Below are positions 25,407 through 33,820 of a stretch of 64,000 nt of DNA, one piece after another. Within the stretch, counting starts at the first letter, position 1; each line of letters opens with the position of its first letter. The translations under genes and the position numbers were made by a program. The DNA comes from Laedolimicola sp934402125 (GTDB taxonomy: Bacteria; Bacillota; Clostridia; Lachnospirales; Lachnospiraceae): contig NZ_JBQHTG010000001.1 in NCBI RefSeq assembly GCF_052065835.1, positions 806,001-870,000 of the forward strand, written 5' to 3'. The notes beneath the pieces were generated by a model. The model was not told where the DNA came from and searched no databases. It was given only the letters and a program-made list of their open reading frames with translations.

Positions 25407-27209
25407 TTAACGGATGGTCTTGTACAGCGGTCCGTATGCCTTGCATGCGCGGAAATCCTGTCCCTCTTTGTCCATACCGAATGCATTCCATGCTGCCGGA
25501 CGGAAGATCTCCTCCTCCGGAACGTTGTGCATGCATACCGGGATTCTTAAGATAGAGCAAAGGGTAATCAGGTCTGCTCCGATATGGCCGTAGCTGATAG
25601 CGCCATGGTTTGCGCCCCAGTTGTTCATCATATCGTAAGCGGTCTTGAATGCGCCCTCGCCTGTGCAGCGCGGTGCGAACCATGTGCAGGGCCATGTATA
25701 GTCTGTTCTCTTCCACAGAGTATCGGATACATCATCCGGCAGGTTGATGGTCCAGCCCTCTGCAATCTGCAGAACCGGTCCAAGTCCCTTTACCAGGTTC
25801 AGACGAATCATGGTAGCCGGCATCTCAGCTCTGGTCAGGAAACGGGAGGAGAATCCGCCGCCACGGAAGTAGCCGTTGTCAGCTGCGTTCCAGGTGGTTG
25901 CTTCCATAATCTTCTTCTGATCCTCTTCGGTTACGTCCCACCACTGCTTCATGGTGCCGTTGCCGTTCTCATCCTTTACTTCGCCGCAGGCGTCCAGACA
26001 GCATGCGCCGGAGTTGATCAGATGGATAAAGCCGTCAGCCTCTTTTGCCTTGCCTTCCAGATCATAGCCGGTAACTCTCTTTACTGCGTCTCCGCTCCAA
26101 TAGGTACGAACATCTGCGAACATCTGAGCACGGCCGGTCAGAAGCTTCATGAACATCATGCCCAGTCCGTTCAGTACGTCGTTCTCGGTAGCCAGGATGT
26201 ACGGCTCTCTTGCGCCTTCCCAGTCGAAGGAGGTGTTCAGCATTGCCTCTGCAAAGTCACCGTTGGGATAGAAGTCTGTCCACTGTCTCTGTCCCTGGAA
26301 GCCTGCTGCCAGAGCGTTGTGTCCGATAGCTTCCTCGGAGAACTTCGGATCCAGGTTATCGCAGCCGTTCATCAGCTCTTTGATGATCACTGCCATCTTC
26401 ACTACGAACTCAAACTGCTCTTCCTTCTGCTCCTCGCTCATCTGAAGCTCGGGCGGGTTCTTGTCAAAGCCGATGGTACAGGTCTCTTTTGCCCACTTCA
26501 GAGCCTTCTCAAACTCTTCGTGGTCATAGATACCCTCTGTCATACGACGGATAATTTCAACCTCATCTACAGACTCCACACGCATTCCCAGGTATTCCTC
26601 GATGAATTCCGGGCTGATGATGGATCCGCCGATACCCATGGTAACGGAACCAATCTGCAGATAGGATTTTCCTCTCATGGTAGCTGCTGCAACTGCCGCG
26701 CGGCCGAAGCGGATCAGCTTTGCCTTTACGTCCTCCGGGATGGTCTCATCATCAGCATCCTGAACGTCATGTCCGTAGATACCGAATGCCGGAAGTCCCT
26801 TCTGTGCATGGGTAGCCAGTACGGAAGCCAGGTATACAGCACCCGGTCTCTCGGTAGCATTCAATCCCCATACGCCCTTGATGGTCAGCGGATCGGTATC
26901 CATGGTCTCGGAACCGTAGCACCAGCAGGGAGTAACAGTCAGGGTAATATCTACGCCTGCCTTGCGGAACTTGTCTGCGCATGCTGCCGCCTCACCTACA
27001 CGTCCGATGGTGGTGTCTGCGATCACAACCTTTACCGGCTCGCCGTTGGAATAACGGATATTTTCCTCAAACAGCTTTGCTGCTGCTTTTGCCATGTTCA
27101 TGGTCTGCTCTTCCAGAGATCCTCTTACATCAAGAGTTCCTCTTCTTCCGTCGATGGTAGGACGGATACCAATTACCGGATAATCCCCAATTAATCTGCT
27201 TTTTGCCAC
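25407..27209 (-). CDS. fucI: L-fucose isomerase
   Basis: Converts L-fucose to L-fuculose (also D-arabinose to D-ribulose), a Mn-dependent cytoplasmic enzyme of host-glycan sugar use. 600 residues, normal for the family: IGIRPTIDGRRG at the N-terminus, TLTVTPCWCYGSET, GIYGHDVQDADD, GSVTMGIGGSII, and C-terminal WFAPRCTGEGAFKTAYDM with WGANHGAISYGHIG. The start is GTG at 27209 with GGAGGG eight bases upstream. No fuculokinase or FucA-type aldolase is in the window. The divergent AraC-type regulator is its probable controller. Confidence 0.96.
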   Translation of the reverse strand: MAKSRLIGDYPVIGIRPTIDGRRGTLDVRGSLEEQTMNMAKAAAKLFEENIRYSNGEPVKVVIADTTIGRVGEAAACADKFRKAGVDITLTVTPCWCYGSETMDTDPLTIKGVWGLNATERPGAVYLASVLATHAQKGLPAFGIYGHDVQDADDETIPEDVKAKLIRFGRAAVAAATMRGKSYLQIGSVTMGIGGSIISPEFIEEYLGMRVESVDEVEIIRRMTEGIYDHEEFEKALKWAKETCTIGFDKNPPELQMSEEQKEEQFEFVVKMAVIIKELMNGCDNLDPKFSEEAIGHNALAAGFQGQRQWTDFYPNGDFAEAMLNTSFDWEGAREPYILATENDVLNGLGMMFMKLLTGRAQMFADVRTYWSGDAVKRVTGYDLEGKAKEADGFIHLINSGACCLDACGEVKDENGNGTMKQWWDVTEEDQKKIMEATTWNAADNGYFRGGGFSSRFLTRAEMPATMIRLNLVKGLGPVLQIAEGWTINLPDDVSDTLWKRTDYTWPCTWFAPRCTGEGAFKTAYDMMNNWGANHGAISYGHIGADLITLCSILRIPVCMHNVPEEEIFRPAAWNAFGMDKEGQDFRACKAYGPLYKTIR

Positions 27210-27262
27210 TTTTTTAACCCTCCATTTTTTGTAAAATAGATTTTCACGTTTCTGATAATCAC

Positions 27263-27291
27263 ATTATATAACACTTTATAAAAAAATGCAC
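27263..27291 (-). promoter_or_regulatory. Promoter of fucI
   Basis: Minus-strand GTGCAT (27291-27286), 17 bases, TATAAT (27268-27263). The weak -35 with perfect -10 would suit activation by the AraC-family protein encoded divergently. Confidence 0.55.
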
Positions 27292-27310
27292 GTAATTTTC
27301 TGTTATGATA

Positions 27311-27339
27311 TGGACATTTTTTGTGCTAATTGTTATACT
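27311..27339 (+). promoter_or_regulatory. Promoter of the AraC-type regulator
   Basis: TGGACA (27311-27316), 17 bases, TATACT (27334-27339), about 70 bases before the start at 27409. Its -35 is 20 bases from the -35 of fucI. Confidence 0.55.
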
Positions 27340-27408
27340 TCTTCTATATAAAAGAAACTTCTTTTATCACATTCGACCGACAATTCACGTGGCAGGAGAT
27401 TATTTATT

Positions 27409-28332
27409 ATGAAAGCTTTCCATGAGGTACGAAATTACGACTCTGACTATATGGTCTGGCACTCCCGGTATGACAATATCGGATTTCTGGCTCACTGGCA
27501 TAAGGAAATCGAGCTGATCTATGTTCGCTCCGGTTCCTGTTCCCTAAGCATTACCGATCAGACCTTTCTGGCCCGGGCCGGGGATCTGGCCATCTGTGAG
27601 AGCGGCATGATTCATTACAGCAATTCCCACGGCATGGACAATTCTCTGGATTTCATCATTTTTGACACCTCAATTCTGGGACCGATTTTTCAGAATCCCG
27701 GCTTTACGCACCCTCTGGTCACCCGGGATGAGTTGGAGGCCTGCGGGCTGTCAGAACGTCTGCGCGCGCTCATCGACACGGTTTCCCGCGAATTGGAACA
27801 GAAGCAGCCCTTCTATCAGGAAGTGGTCAGTTCTTCCCTCCAGACCTTCTGGGCACTGCTGAAACGCTATCATCCCCGGAATGAGCCGGGGCAGCTGCCG
27901 GACGACCGTCGTTCCCGTACTCTGGGGGAATTGCAGGAGTTGCTTTCCTACATGGACACACACTATGCAGACAACATCACTCTGGAATACGCCGCTTCCC
28001 GGATGAATTTCAGCAACAGTCATTTTTCCAAGACATTCAAGAAACTCATGGGTATCAATTTTGTGACCTATCTGAATCTGGTTCGTGTGGAGCAGGCGGC
28101 GTCACAGCTTCGGAACACTGAAAACAAGATTACCGACATCGCCCTGTCCTGCGGTTTCAATAACATCCGCACCTTCAACCGGGTTTTCAAGGATATCACC
28201 GGCTGCACCCCTTCCGAGTTTCTGCTGCTGGCTGATCCAAATGTATATAAAAGAACCTACTATAACCGTCGTTCAGGGGAAAAGGAATATGTGAAAAATG
28301 ATTCCTTAACCCTTGTGAAAAATCATCCGTAA
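27409..28332 (+). CDS. AraC-family transcriptional regulator
   Basis: 307 residues: an N-terminal cupin-like sensing domain (FLAHWHKEIELIYVRSGSC, GDLAICESGMIHYSNS) and a C-terminal double helix-turn-helix at about 185-285 (NITLEYAASRMNFSNSHFSK, IALSCGFNNIRTFNRVFK, GCTPSEF). Divergent from fucI across 199 bases with promoters for both, so probably the fucose-responsive activator of fucI and of itself. The 26-residue tail after the helix-turn-helix is Tyr/Arg-rich and unremarkable. It is followed after 14 bases by the DUF402 gene, probably in the same transcript. Confidence 0.93.
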   Translation: MKAFHEVRNYDSDYMVWHSRYDNIGFLAHWHKEIELIYVRSGSCSLSITDQTFLARAGDLAICESGMIHYSNSHGMDNSLDFIIFDTSILGPIFQNPGFTHPLVTRDELEACGLSERLRALIDTVSRELEQKQPFYQEVVSSSLQTFWALLKRYHPRNEPGQLPDDRRSRTLGELQELLSYMDTHYADNITLEYAASRMNFSNSHFSKTFKKLMGINFVTYLNLVRVEQAASQLRNTENKITDIALSCGFNNIRTFNRVFKDITGCTPSEFLLLADPNVYKRTYYNRRSGEKEYVKNDSLTLVKNHP

Positions 28333-28346
28333 AAGGAGGTCCCACT

Positions 28347-28826
28347 ATGGCAGAACACCCCACTCTGATTCGTAAACGTCTGATTCCTCTGGAAACCCTT
28401 CGTCTGGAGAAAGATGTAATCGTCCATCAAAGCGACCGGCTGCTGGTCACCCGATGGACCACCATCAAGCCGAAAAAAGAGCTGCATCACGGCGCTTCCT
28501 GTTTTCTTTTGAAAGAAGGCTGGAAGGTCAGCCGTTTTCTGGACCACCAGGGCAATCTGATCTGCTGGTACTGCGATATCATTGCCACGGAATACGACAA
28601 CATTACCGATACCTTCACCTTCACGGATCTGCTGGCAGACGTACTGATTTATCCTTCCGGCCTGATCAAGGTGGTGGATCTGGACGAACTGGCCGAGGCC
28701 GTCGAGAAAAAGCTGATTACTACAGAGCAGCTTCTGGATTCCCTTCGGAAGCTGGACGCTTTGCTTCGGCTGATTTACGATGGATCCCTGCTTCCGGTAC
28801 TGGAGAAATACTGGCCGGAGGACTGA
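28347..28826 (+). CDS. DUF402 domain protein
   Basis: 159-residue cytoplasmic protein of the DUF402/FomD-like family, whose characterised members are nucleotide or phosphoester hydrolases. The core WYCDIIATEYDNITDTFTF followed by FTDLLADVLIYPSG and VVDLDELAEAVEKKLIT matches the usual pattern of Tyr, Asp and Glu residues. It has an AAAGGAGG site and lies directly after the AraC gene. A link to fucose use is suggested only by position. Confidence 0.82.
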   Translation: MAEHPTLIRKRLIPLETLRLEKDVIVHQSDRLLVTRWTTIKPKKELHHGASCFLLKEGWKVSRFLDHQGNLICWYCDIIATEYDNITDTFTFTDLLADVLIYPSGLIKVVDLDELAEAVEKKLITTEQLLDSLRKLDALLRLIYDGSLLPVLEKYWPED

Positions 28827-28838
28827 AATTTTTACAAG

Positions 28839-28902
28839 AAAAAAGTGTCAATATGCGAAAAAGAAGTTTTTATTATCCTCATTTCACATATTGACACTTT
28901 TT
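28839..28902. terminator. Bidirectional terminator, DUF402 / dCMP deaminase
   Basis: AAAAAGTGTCAATATG and CATATTGACACTTTTT form a perfect 16-bp stem around a loop of about 30 bases, with A and T runs at the foot. It serves both convergent units. Confidence 0.85.
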
Positions 28903-28919
28903 ATTTTATCTCTGCTTTC

Positions 28920-29405
28920 TTACACTTCCAACATAATCTGCCGCCCTGTATGATGATAGGGCACCAGCTCCACGCCTGCGGAACGGAACATCCGCTTGGA
29001 CGCCAGCGTAGCCGGTGTATCCGCATATTTGTCGCAGGCATAGACTACCGTCTTCAGGCCCGCCTGAATGATGGCCTTGGCGCACTCGTTGCAGGGGAAC
29101 AGCGCCACGTAGATCTTGGCGCCCTCCAGGCTTCCGCCCCGGTAATTGAGAATCGCGTTCAATTCCGCATGGGTCACAAAGGGATACTTGGTCTCATTGC
29201 TTTCCCCGGCTCTTCCCCAGGGAAATTCATCGTCATCACAGCCCTTGGGAAAGCCGTTATAGCCCATGGACAGAATCTTATTGTCCTGGCTGACGATACA
29301 CGCGCCCACCTGGGTATTAGGATCCTTGGAACGCATTCCCGAAAGCAACGCTACGCCCATAAAATACTCATCCCAGCTGATATAATCCTGCCGTTTCTCT
29401 CCCAT
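28920..29405 (-). CDS. Deoxycytidylate (dCMP) deaminase
   Basis: Zinc-dependent deamination of dCMP to dUMP for dTTP synthesis. 161 residues with zinc motif THAELNAIL (His-Ala-Glu) and LFPCNECAKAIIQ (Cys-x-x-Cys), the family's N-terminal WDEYFMGVA, and VGACIVSQDNKILSMGYNG. ATG at 29405 is chosen because GGGAGG lies seven bases upstream. A start at 29420 lacks a site. It is the last gene of an rpiB-upp-dCMP deaminase set. A 119-bp palindromic element lies between it and upp. Confidence 0.93.
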   Translation of the reverse strand: MGEKRQDYISWDEYFMGVALLSGMRSKDPNTQVGACIVSQDNKILSMGYNGFPKGCDDDEFPWGRAGESNETKYPFVTHAELNAILNYRGGSLEGAKIYVALFPCNECAKAIIQAGLKTVVYACDKYADTPATLASKRMFRSAGVELVPYHHTGRQIMLEV

Positions 29406-29480
29406 GCCTTTACCTCCCATACTATAAAATATATTATAGTATTTTTATAACAACCCTCACATTTCACTATTCCGCGAGGG

Positions 29481-29599
29481 TTTTGACATATACATGTCAA
29501 AATCCCGAGTTTTTCACGCGCGAACTTATGCTGACAGGCATAAGTTCTGTGCACAGCCAAGTGAATTGCCGTGAACTAAGTGAGCGGCAATTTACTTGG
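29481..29599. repeat. Array of four palindromes at the 3' end of upp
   Basis: TTTTGACAT with ATGTCAAAA (29481-29502). GAACTTATGC with GCATAAGTTC around TGACAG (29522-29547, perfect 10 bp). CTGTGCACAG (29547-29556, perfect palindrome). CCAAGTGAATTGCC with GGCAATTTACTTGG (29557-29599, one non-Watson-Crick position). The last arm contains the upp stop codon. None ends in a T run, so a plain terminator is unlikely. It may be a mobile palindromic unit or a mRNA processing or stability element. Confidence 0.65.
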
Positions 29600-30221
29600 T
29601 TCCGAAAATTCTATCTCCGGCGTCTCCCAGACCCGGAACAATGTAACCGTTCTCATTCAGATGTTCATCCAGGGCTCCGATATAGATATCTACGTCCGGA
29701 TGCGCCTCCTGCAGCTTCTTTACGCCTTCCGGAGCGGCAATGATGCACAGGAAACGCATATTCTTTACGCCACGGTTCTTCAGCATCTGGATAGCTGCAA
29801 TAGCAGAACCGCCAGTAGCCAGCATCGGGTCTACCACAAATACGTCTCTCTCATCACAGTCCTTCGGAATCTTGCAGTAATACTCTACCGGCTCCAGAGT
29901 CTCTTCATTTCTGTACAGTCCGATATGGCCTATCTTTGCGGACGGAATCATGGTCAGAACGCCTTCTACCATACCCAGGCCTGCCCGGAGAATCGGAATT
30001 ACTGCCAGCTTCTTTCCTGCCAGTTCTTTTACTGTGGTTGTACAGATAGGAGTATCCACCTCCACATCCTGAAGCTTCAGATCCTTGGTTGCCTCATAGG
30101 TGATAAGAGAACCGATCTCACTGATCATGTCACGGAATTCTCTGGTACCGGTTTCCTTTCTGCGGATAATACCGATTTTATGCGCTATCAGCGGGTGATC
30201 CATAACTACTACTTTTGACAT
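29592..30221 (-). CDS. upp: Uracil phosphoribosyltransferase
   Basis: Salvages uracil with PRPP to UMP. 209 residues with VVMDHPLIAHKIGIIR at the N-terminus, IPILRAGLGM, the PRPP-binding loop VVDPMLATGGSA and the uracil-binding YIVPGLGDAGDR at the C-terminus. It is encoded 30 bases after rpiB and uses the product of prs, which is also in this window. Its stop codon lies inside a palindrome array. Confidence 0.96.
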   Translation of the reverse strand: MSKVVVMDHPLIAHKIGIIRRKETGTREFRDMISEIGSLITYEATKDLKLQDVEVDTPICTTTVKELAGKKLAVIPILRAGLGMVEGVLTMIPSAKIGHIGLYRNEETLEPVEYYCKIPKDCDERDVFVVDPMLATGGSAIAAIQMLKNRGVKNMRFLCIIAAPEGVKKLQEAHPDVDIYIGALDEHLNENGYIVPGLGDAGDRIFGTK

Positions 30222-30251
30222 TTCTTTCGTCTCCCTTTTTTATAATAATTT

Positions 30252-30686
30252 TTATTCGTGCTCAATCTTTGCAATTCTTCTGGCGTGACGCTCTGCTCCG
30301 GAAAACGGCGTATTCAGGAAAGTATCCACAATCTTAACCGCCAGCCCCGGCCCTACCACGCGGCCGCCCATAGCCAGAATATTGGCGTCATTGTGCAATC
30401 TTGTAGCCTCCGCGCTGAAGCAGTCGGTACACAATGCCGCACGGATTCCCTTATAACGGTTCGCGGTAATAGAGATTCCGATTCCGGTTCCACAAATCAG
30501 AATTCCCTTTTCACACTCTCCACTCAGGATGGACTCTGCCACCATTTTCGCGTAATCCGGATAATCCACTGCGTCTTTCGCATTATCGCAACCGAAGTTT
30601 TTGTATTCCAGACCGTTTTTATCCAGATACGCAATCACTTCCTGCATCAGTTCATATCCGCCATGATCACAGCCTAATGCTATCAT
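30252..30686 (-). CDS. rpiB: Ribose-5-phosphate isomerase B
   Basis: Interconverts ribose-5-phosphate and ribulose-5-phosphate, supplying the substrate of PRPP synthetase. 144 residues with IALGCDHGGYEL, the CGTGIGISITANRY loop and NDANILAMGGRVVG, typical of RpiB/LacAB proteins. A Cys near residue 65 and His near 98 are the expected catalytic residues. First gene of the rpiB-upp-dCMP deaminase unit. Confidence 0.95.
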   Translation of the reverse strand: MIALGCDHGGYELMQEVIAYLDKNGLEYKNFGCDNAKDAVDYPDYAKMVAESILSGECEKGILICGTGIGISITANRYKGIRAALCTDCFSAEATRLHNDANILAMGGRVVGPGLAVKIVDTFLNTPFSGAERHARRIAKIEHE

Positions 30687-30754
30687 TTGTCTGTCCTCCT
30701 ATGATTTTTTCATTTAGCAGGCTGCTATCTCTGTCAGCCCGCAGTTCTGAATAA

Positions 30755-30783
30755 ATTATATCACCTTTTGTCAGGAATGGCAA
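30755..30783 (-). promoter_or_regulatory. Sigma-A-type promoter of rpiB-upp
   Basis: Minus-strand TTGCCA (30783-30778), 17 bases, TATAAT (30760-30755). The short leader contains GCGGGCTG...CAGCCTGC, a possible hairpin at 30719-30743 ahead of the AGGAGG site. Confidence 0.75.
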
Positions 30784-30810
30784 TGAATTGTTGTCCGTAT
30801 TCGTTCTATA

Positions 30811-31554
30811 TTATGTAAACCTATTTTCGTTCAGATATTTCAAAATTCCCAGCTGAACCGCCCACATCAGTTTTCTCTGATATTCCTCGTCCTGAAGCTT
30901 CCCACACTCCTCCCAGTTGCTTAAGAACCCACATTCCACAATGACGGTAGGCGCCTCTGTCTTCTTCAGCAGATAGTAGGTATCGTTGGCTTTCGCCTGT
31001 CGGTGATTGGAAGGATCCGCTACCCGGATCAGCTCCTTTTGCAGGATTTGGGCCAGCCTCTCACTCTCCTTTGAGGTCTTGTAATAGAATACCTGGGCGC
31101 CGTGAATCTCCTCCCCGTGATAGCTGTTCTGATGAATGCTCACCACACAGGCCGGCTTTTCCCGGTTAATCAGCTCGCAGCGCCGCCGCATATCCTGCAC
31201 CTTTTTATTGGAGGTATGCTCATCGTACAGGCCGCCTGCGTCCTCTCTGGTCATCCGTACCTCCACATCCTGCTGCTCCAGCATTTCCCGCAGGGAAAGG
31301 GCCATTTTCAGGTTCAAATCCTTCTCCTCCGTCCCGTCCACCCCGATTTTCCCGGGGTCGTCTCCTCCATGGCCTGCATCGATGATCACCAGCCGGGTCT
31401 GCACTCCTGCCGCCCGTCCGGACGCCGCCTCCCACATACCAACGCTTCGCCCGCATATTATCGCAGCGACCAGCAGCACGCCCGCCATCACAAGCCCTGT
31501 CCCATGCTCCTTTCCGGCAAACAGCTCCCGGAGCTTTTTTCGAAAAAAATCCAT
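30811..31554 (-). CDS. cwlD: N-acetylmuramoyl-L-alanine amidase, CwlD type
   Basis: Zinc amidase (Amidase_3) that with PdaA makes muramic-delta-lactam in the spore cortex. About 247 residues. One N-terminal membrane segment (LVMAGVLLVAAIICG), then the amidase domain with IIDAGHGGDDPG, a zinc Glu (EEKDLNLKMAL), VSIHQNSYH and ECGFLSNWEE. The start is placed at 31554 because the upstream ATG at 31572 lies inside a terminator stem with no ribosome site. The GGCGGA in that stem is the only candidate ribosome site, so hairpin and translation start interact. CwlC/CwlM-type amidases are alternatives, but the single membrane anchor and spore context fit CwlD. Confidence 0.85.
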   Translation of the reverse strand: MDFFRKKLRELFAGKEHGTGLVMAGVLLVAAIICGRSVGMWEAASGRAAGVQTRLVIIDAGHGGDDPGKIGVDGTEEKDLNLKMALSLREMLEQQDVEVRMTREDAGGLYDEHTSNKKVQDMRRRCELINREKPACVVSIHQNSYHGEEIHGAQVFYYKTSKESERLAQILQKELIRVADPSNHRQAKANDTYYLLKKTEAPTVIVECGFLSNWEECGKLQDEEYQRKLMWAVQLGILKYLNENRFT

Positions 31555-31557
31555 GAA

Positions 31558-31599
31558 AAATCCGCCATACATTCTGTTTTTAGAATATATGACGGATTT
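31558..31599 (-). terminator. Terminator of the YhgE pair, abutting cwlD start
   Basis: Minus-strand AAATCCGTCATATATTCT pairs over 18 positions (two G-U) with AGAATGTATGGCGGATTT around a 6-base loop, followed by TTTC. Its 3' arm holds the only ribosome-site candidate for cwlD. Confidence 0.75.
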
Positions 31600-31621
31600 C
31601 CTTTATTCTTTCCCGTCCCCG

Positions 31622-33820
31622 TTAAAACAGGTGGGTGCTTTCCAGCTTTTCCTCAAAATGCTCATTCCATTTGATTATCGGCATCCGGAGAACCAGCCCC
31701 AGAAGCAGCGACGGAATCAGGTACAGAAGCAGGGTTCCCAGCTGTTCCCAATAGAAATTGCCATAGAAGCCTGCCACCGTCTCACGCATGGCGTTCATGC
31801 TGTACACGAAGGGCAGGGCATGATACAGCTTCTGGAAGAAAGCCGGAGCCAGCTCGATGGGGAAGTTGCCGCCGGTACCCGCCACCTGGAGAACCATCAG
31901 AATCACGCTGATCGCTTTTCCGATATCTCCAAAGGAAACACAGAGGGTGTAAACGATATTTACATACACCAGGCTGCTGACCCAGCCTGCCAGCAGGAAC
32001 AGCAGCGGGCTCTTGCACTGGATTCCCAGGAAATACAGATCGCCCAGACAAATCAGGGTCGCCTGCAGCAGTCCCAGAATCAGGAACAGCAGATATCTTC
32101 CCAGATATTTCTGGTAATTTTTTACATTCGTCAGGCCAATCAGCTCTTTTTCCCGGACGCCTGCTTTCAGCATGGCAGCCATCACCACGCCGCCGACCCA
32201 GATAGCCAGCGTCGTATAGAAGGGAGCCATGGAGGAACCATAATTTTCTACCTCATAGACCTGCTCCTTCGTGATTTCCACCGGTGTGGAGATAAAGCTG
32301 CCTACCACATCCAGATCCTCGTCCAGCAAAGCGTCGATGATATCCAGGCTGTCACGGCTCTGCTCATCCCGCAGACGGTCTGCCAGATCTGTCAGATCCG
32401 CCGCGCCCCGGCTCAGAAGCTGACCGGAGGTCTGCAAGGTCTTCTGCAGCTTTGCCAGATCAGACTCTGTGGAATCCGAGAGCTTATAGATACCGTCCAG
32501 GCCATCGTCCATGGAATCCAGAAGCTTGGATACCCGGGAGTCTGCCTTTGCCACAGAACCGGACAGATCGTCCAGCGCGCCCTTCACATTATCCTCATAG
32601 TCCTTCTGGACAGCGGCCGAATTTTTGGCCATTTCCGCAAGGATTCCGTCCAGCTCCTTCTGGGCTGCCGCCGCATCGGTTGTCATACTGATCACAGCGG
32701 TGACTGCCTCTCCCAGACCGGATTTCAGCGTCTGCATCAGCACTACCGTATTCCTTAAGTCCGAAATGACAGTTCCAAGACCCACATCCAGCCCCTGGGC
32801 TGCCAGGATTGTATTGGCTTTGGTCAGATCGTCTGCCGCTGCGCTGTAACCGGTAATAACCAGATCGAGCTTTGTATTTGCCTCATTCAGGGTTGCCTTC
32901 AGCGCATTCATATCGTCGGAGGTCATAGCAGACTGAATTCCCTGCTGCACAGCCTTCGTCATTTCCTGATACAGGGCCGCACTGGATTTCAGCGCCTCAT
33001 TCAGCTTCTCCGTCGTTCCGTCCATGGCGCTCTTAACGTCATCCACGGTTCCTTCAAGGGTGCTCAGGGAATCCAGATCCCCATCGGAACGGGTCTGGGT
33101 ATCCTTCAGGAACGTGGACGTGGTATCCAGCATAGTCTGTGTCGCAGAGGCCATACTCTCAAAGGCGTCCAGTGTTCCCACCGCCGCTGTCAAATCCGAA
33201 GAAATATCATCCAGATTGGCGATCAGGTTATCCACCAGATCCGACTGTTCCGCTTCGTCTGCCACGTTCACGACAGTCTTCATGGCTTCCAGAACCGACT
33301 TGGCTACCGCCTTTACAAACTTCTCGCTGACCTCGCTCTGTACCGTATCCGCCCGCTTCTCCGTCACAATGGAAGCAATGGCGTTTTTCTTACCGTTGGC
33401 GTAATACTGAAGCTCCGGATTTTTCAACTCCTTGTCCACGGAAAATAAGGTCATCATATCCTCGCTGAAGCTCTCCGGTACCACGATAGCCGCGTAATAT
33501 TTACCGGATTTGGTACCCTCCACTGCCTCCTTGCTGTCTGTGAACACCCAGTCCATCTCGTCATTTTCATGGAAATAGGTCAGGATCTTATCGCCCAGAT
33601 TGATATCCAACGCCCGCAGCTCGCCCTGATAGCCTGCGTCGTCACTGGCCACCGCAATCTTAATTCCGGAGGTATTCTCATAGGGATCCCAACTTCCGCC
33701 GATATTAAACCAGGCATAAAGCGTCGGCACCACCAGAATACCGATCATAATAATCAGAGCAATCGTGTTTGTTTTAATTTTTCGTACATCTCTTAAAAAA
33801 ATCTCTATGATGTTTTTCAT
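31622..33820 (-). CDS. YhgE/Pip family membrane protein (first paralogue)
   Basis: 732 residues. An N-terminal membrane helix (TIALIIMIGILVVPTLYAWFN) is followed by the family signature of a short beta domain (VAVASDDAGYQGE, YYAAIVVPESFSEDMM). A long, mostly helical extracytoplasmic region (about 200-480) follows, and five to six C-terminal membrane helices of the ABC-2 type (about 510-720). Homologues include the lactococcal phage infection protein Pip and type VII secretion EsaA. Exact functions are unclear, but roles in envelope transport or as phage receptor are known. It overlaps the start of its paralogue by 4 bases (ATGA), so the pair is probably a heteromeric complex. Confidence 0.88.
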   Translation of the reverse strand: MKNIIEIFLRDVRKIKTNTIALIIMIGILVVPTLYAWFNIGGSWDPYENTSGIKIAVASDDAGYQGELRALDINLGDKILTYFHENDEMDWVFTDSKEAVEGTKSGKYYAAIVVPESFSEDMMTLFSVDKELKNPELQYYANGKKNAIASIVTEKRADTVQSEVSEKFVKAVAKSVLEAMKTVVNVADEAEQSDLVDNLIANLDDISSDLTAAVGTLDAFESMASATQTMLDTTSTFLKDTQTRSDGDLDSLSTLEGTVDDVKSAMDGTTEKLNEALKSSAALYQEMTKAVQQGIQSAMTSDDMNALKATLNEANTKLDLVITGYSAAADDLTKANTILAAQGLDVGLGTVISDLRNTVVLMQTLKSGLGEAVTAVISMTTDAAAAQKELDGILAEMAKNSAAVQKDYEDNVKGALDDLSGSVAKADSRVSKLLDSMDDGLDGIYKLSDSTESDLAKLQKTLQTSGQLLSRGAADLTDLADRLRDEQSRDSLDIIDALLDEDLDVVGSFISTPVEITKEQVYEVENYGSSMAPFYTTLAIWVGGVVMAAMLKAGVREKELIGLTNVKNYQKYLGRYLLFLILGLLQATLICLGDLYFLGIQCKSPLLFLLAGWVSSLVYVNIVYTLCVSFGDIGKAISVILMVLQVAGTGGNFPIELAPAFFQKLYHALPFVYSMNAMRETVAGFYGNFYWEQLGTLLLYLIPSLLLGLVLRMPIIKWNEHFEEKLESTHLF

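Noticed and set aside
25584..27194. Long open frame on the plus strand (536 codons) opposite fucI
   Set aside because: Complete overlap with a clear L-fucose isomerase and a composition typical of a shadow frame.
31136..32758. Plus-strand open frame of 540 codons across cwlD and the YhgE gene
   Set aside because: Crosses two real genes and their terminator and shows no domain.
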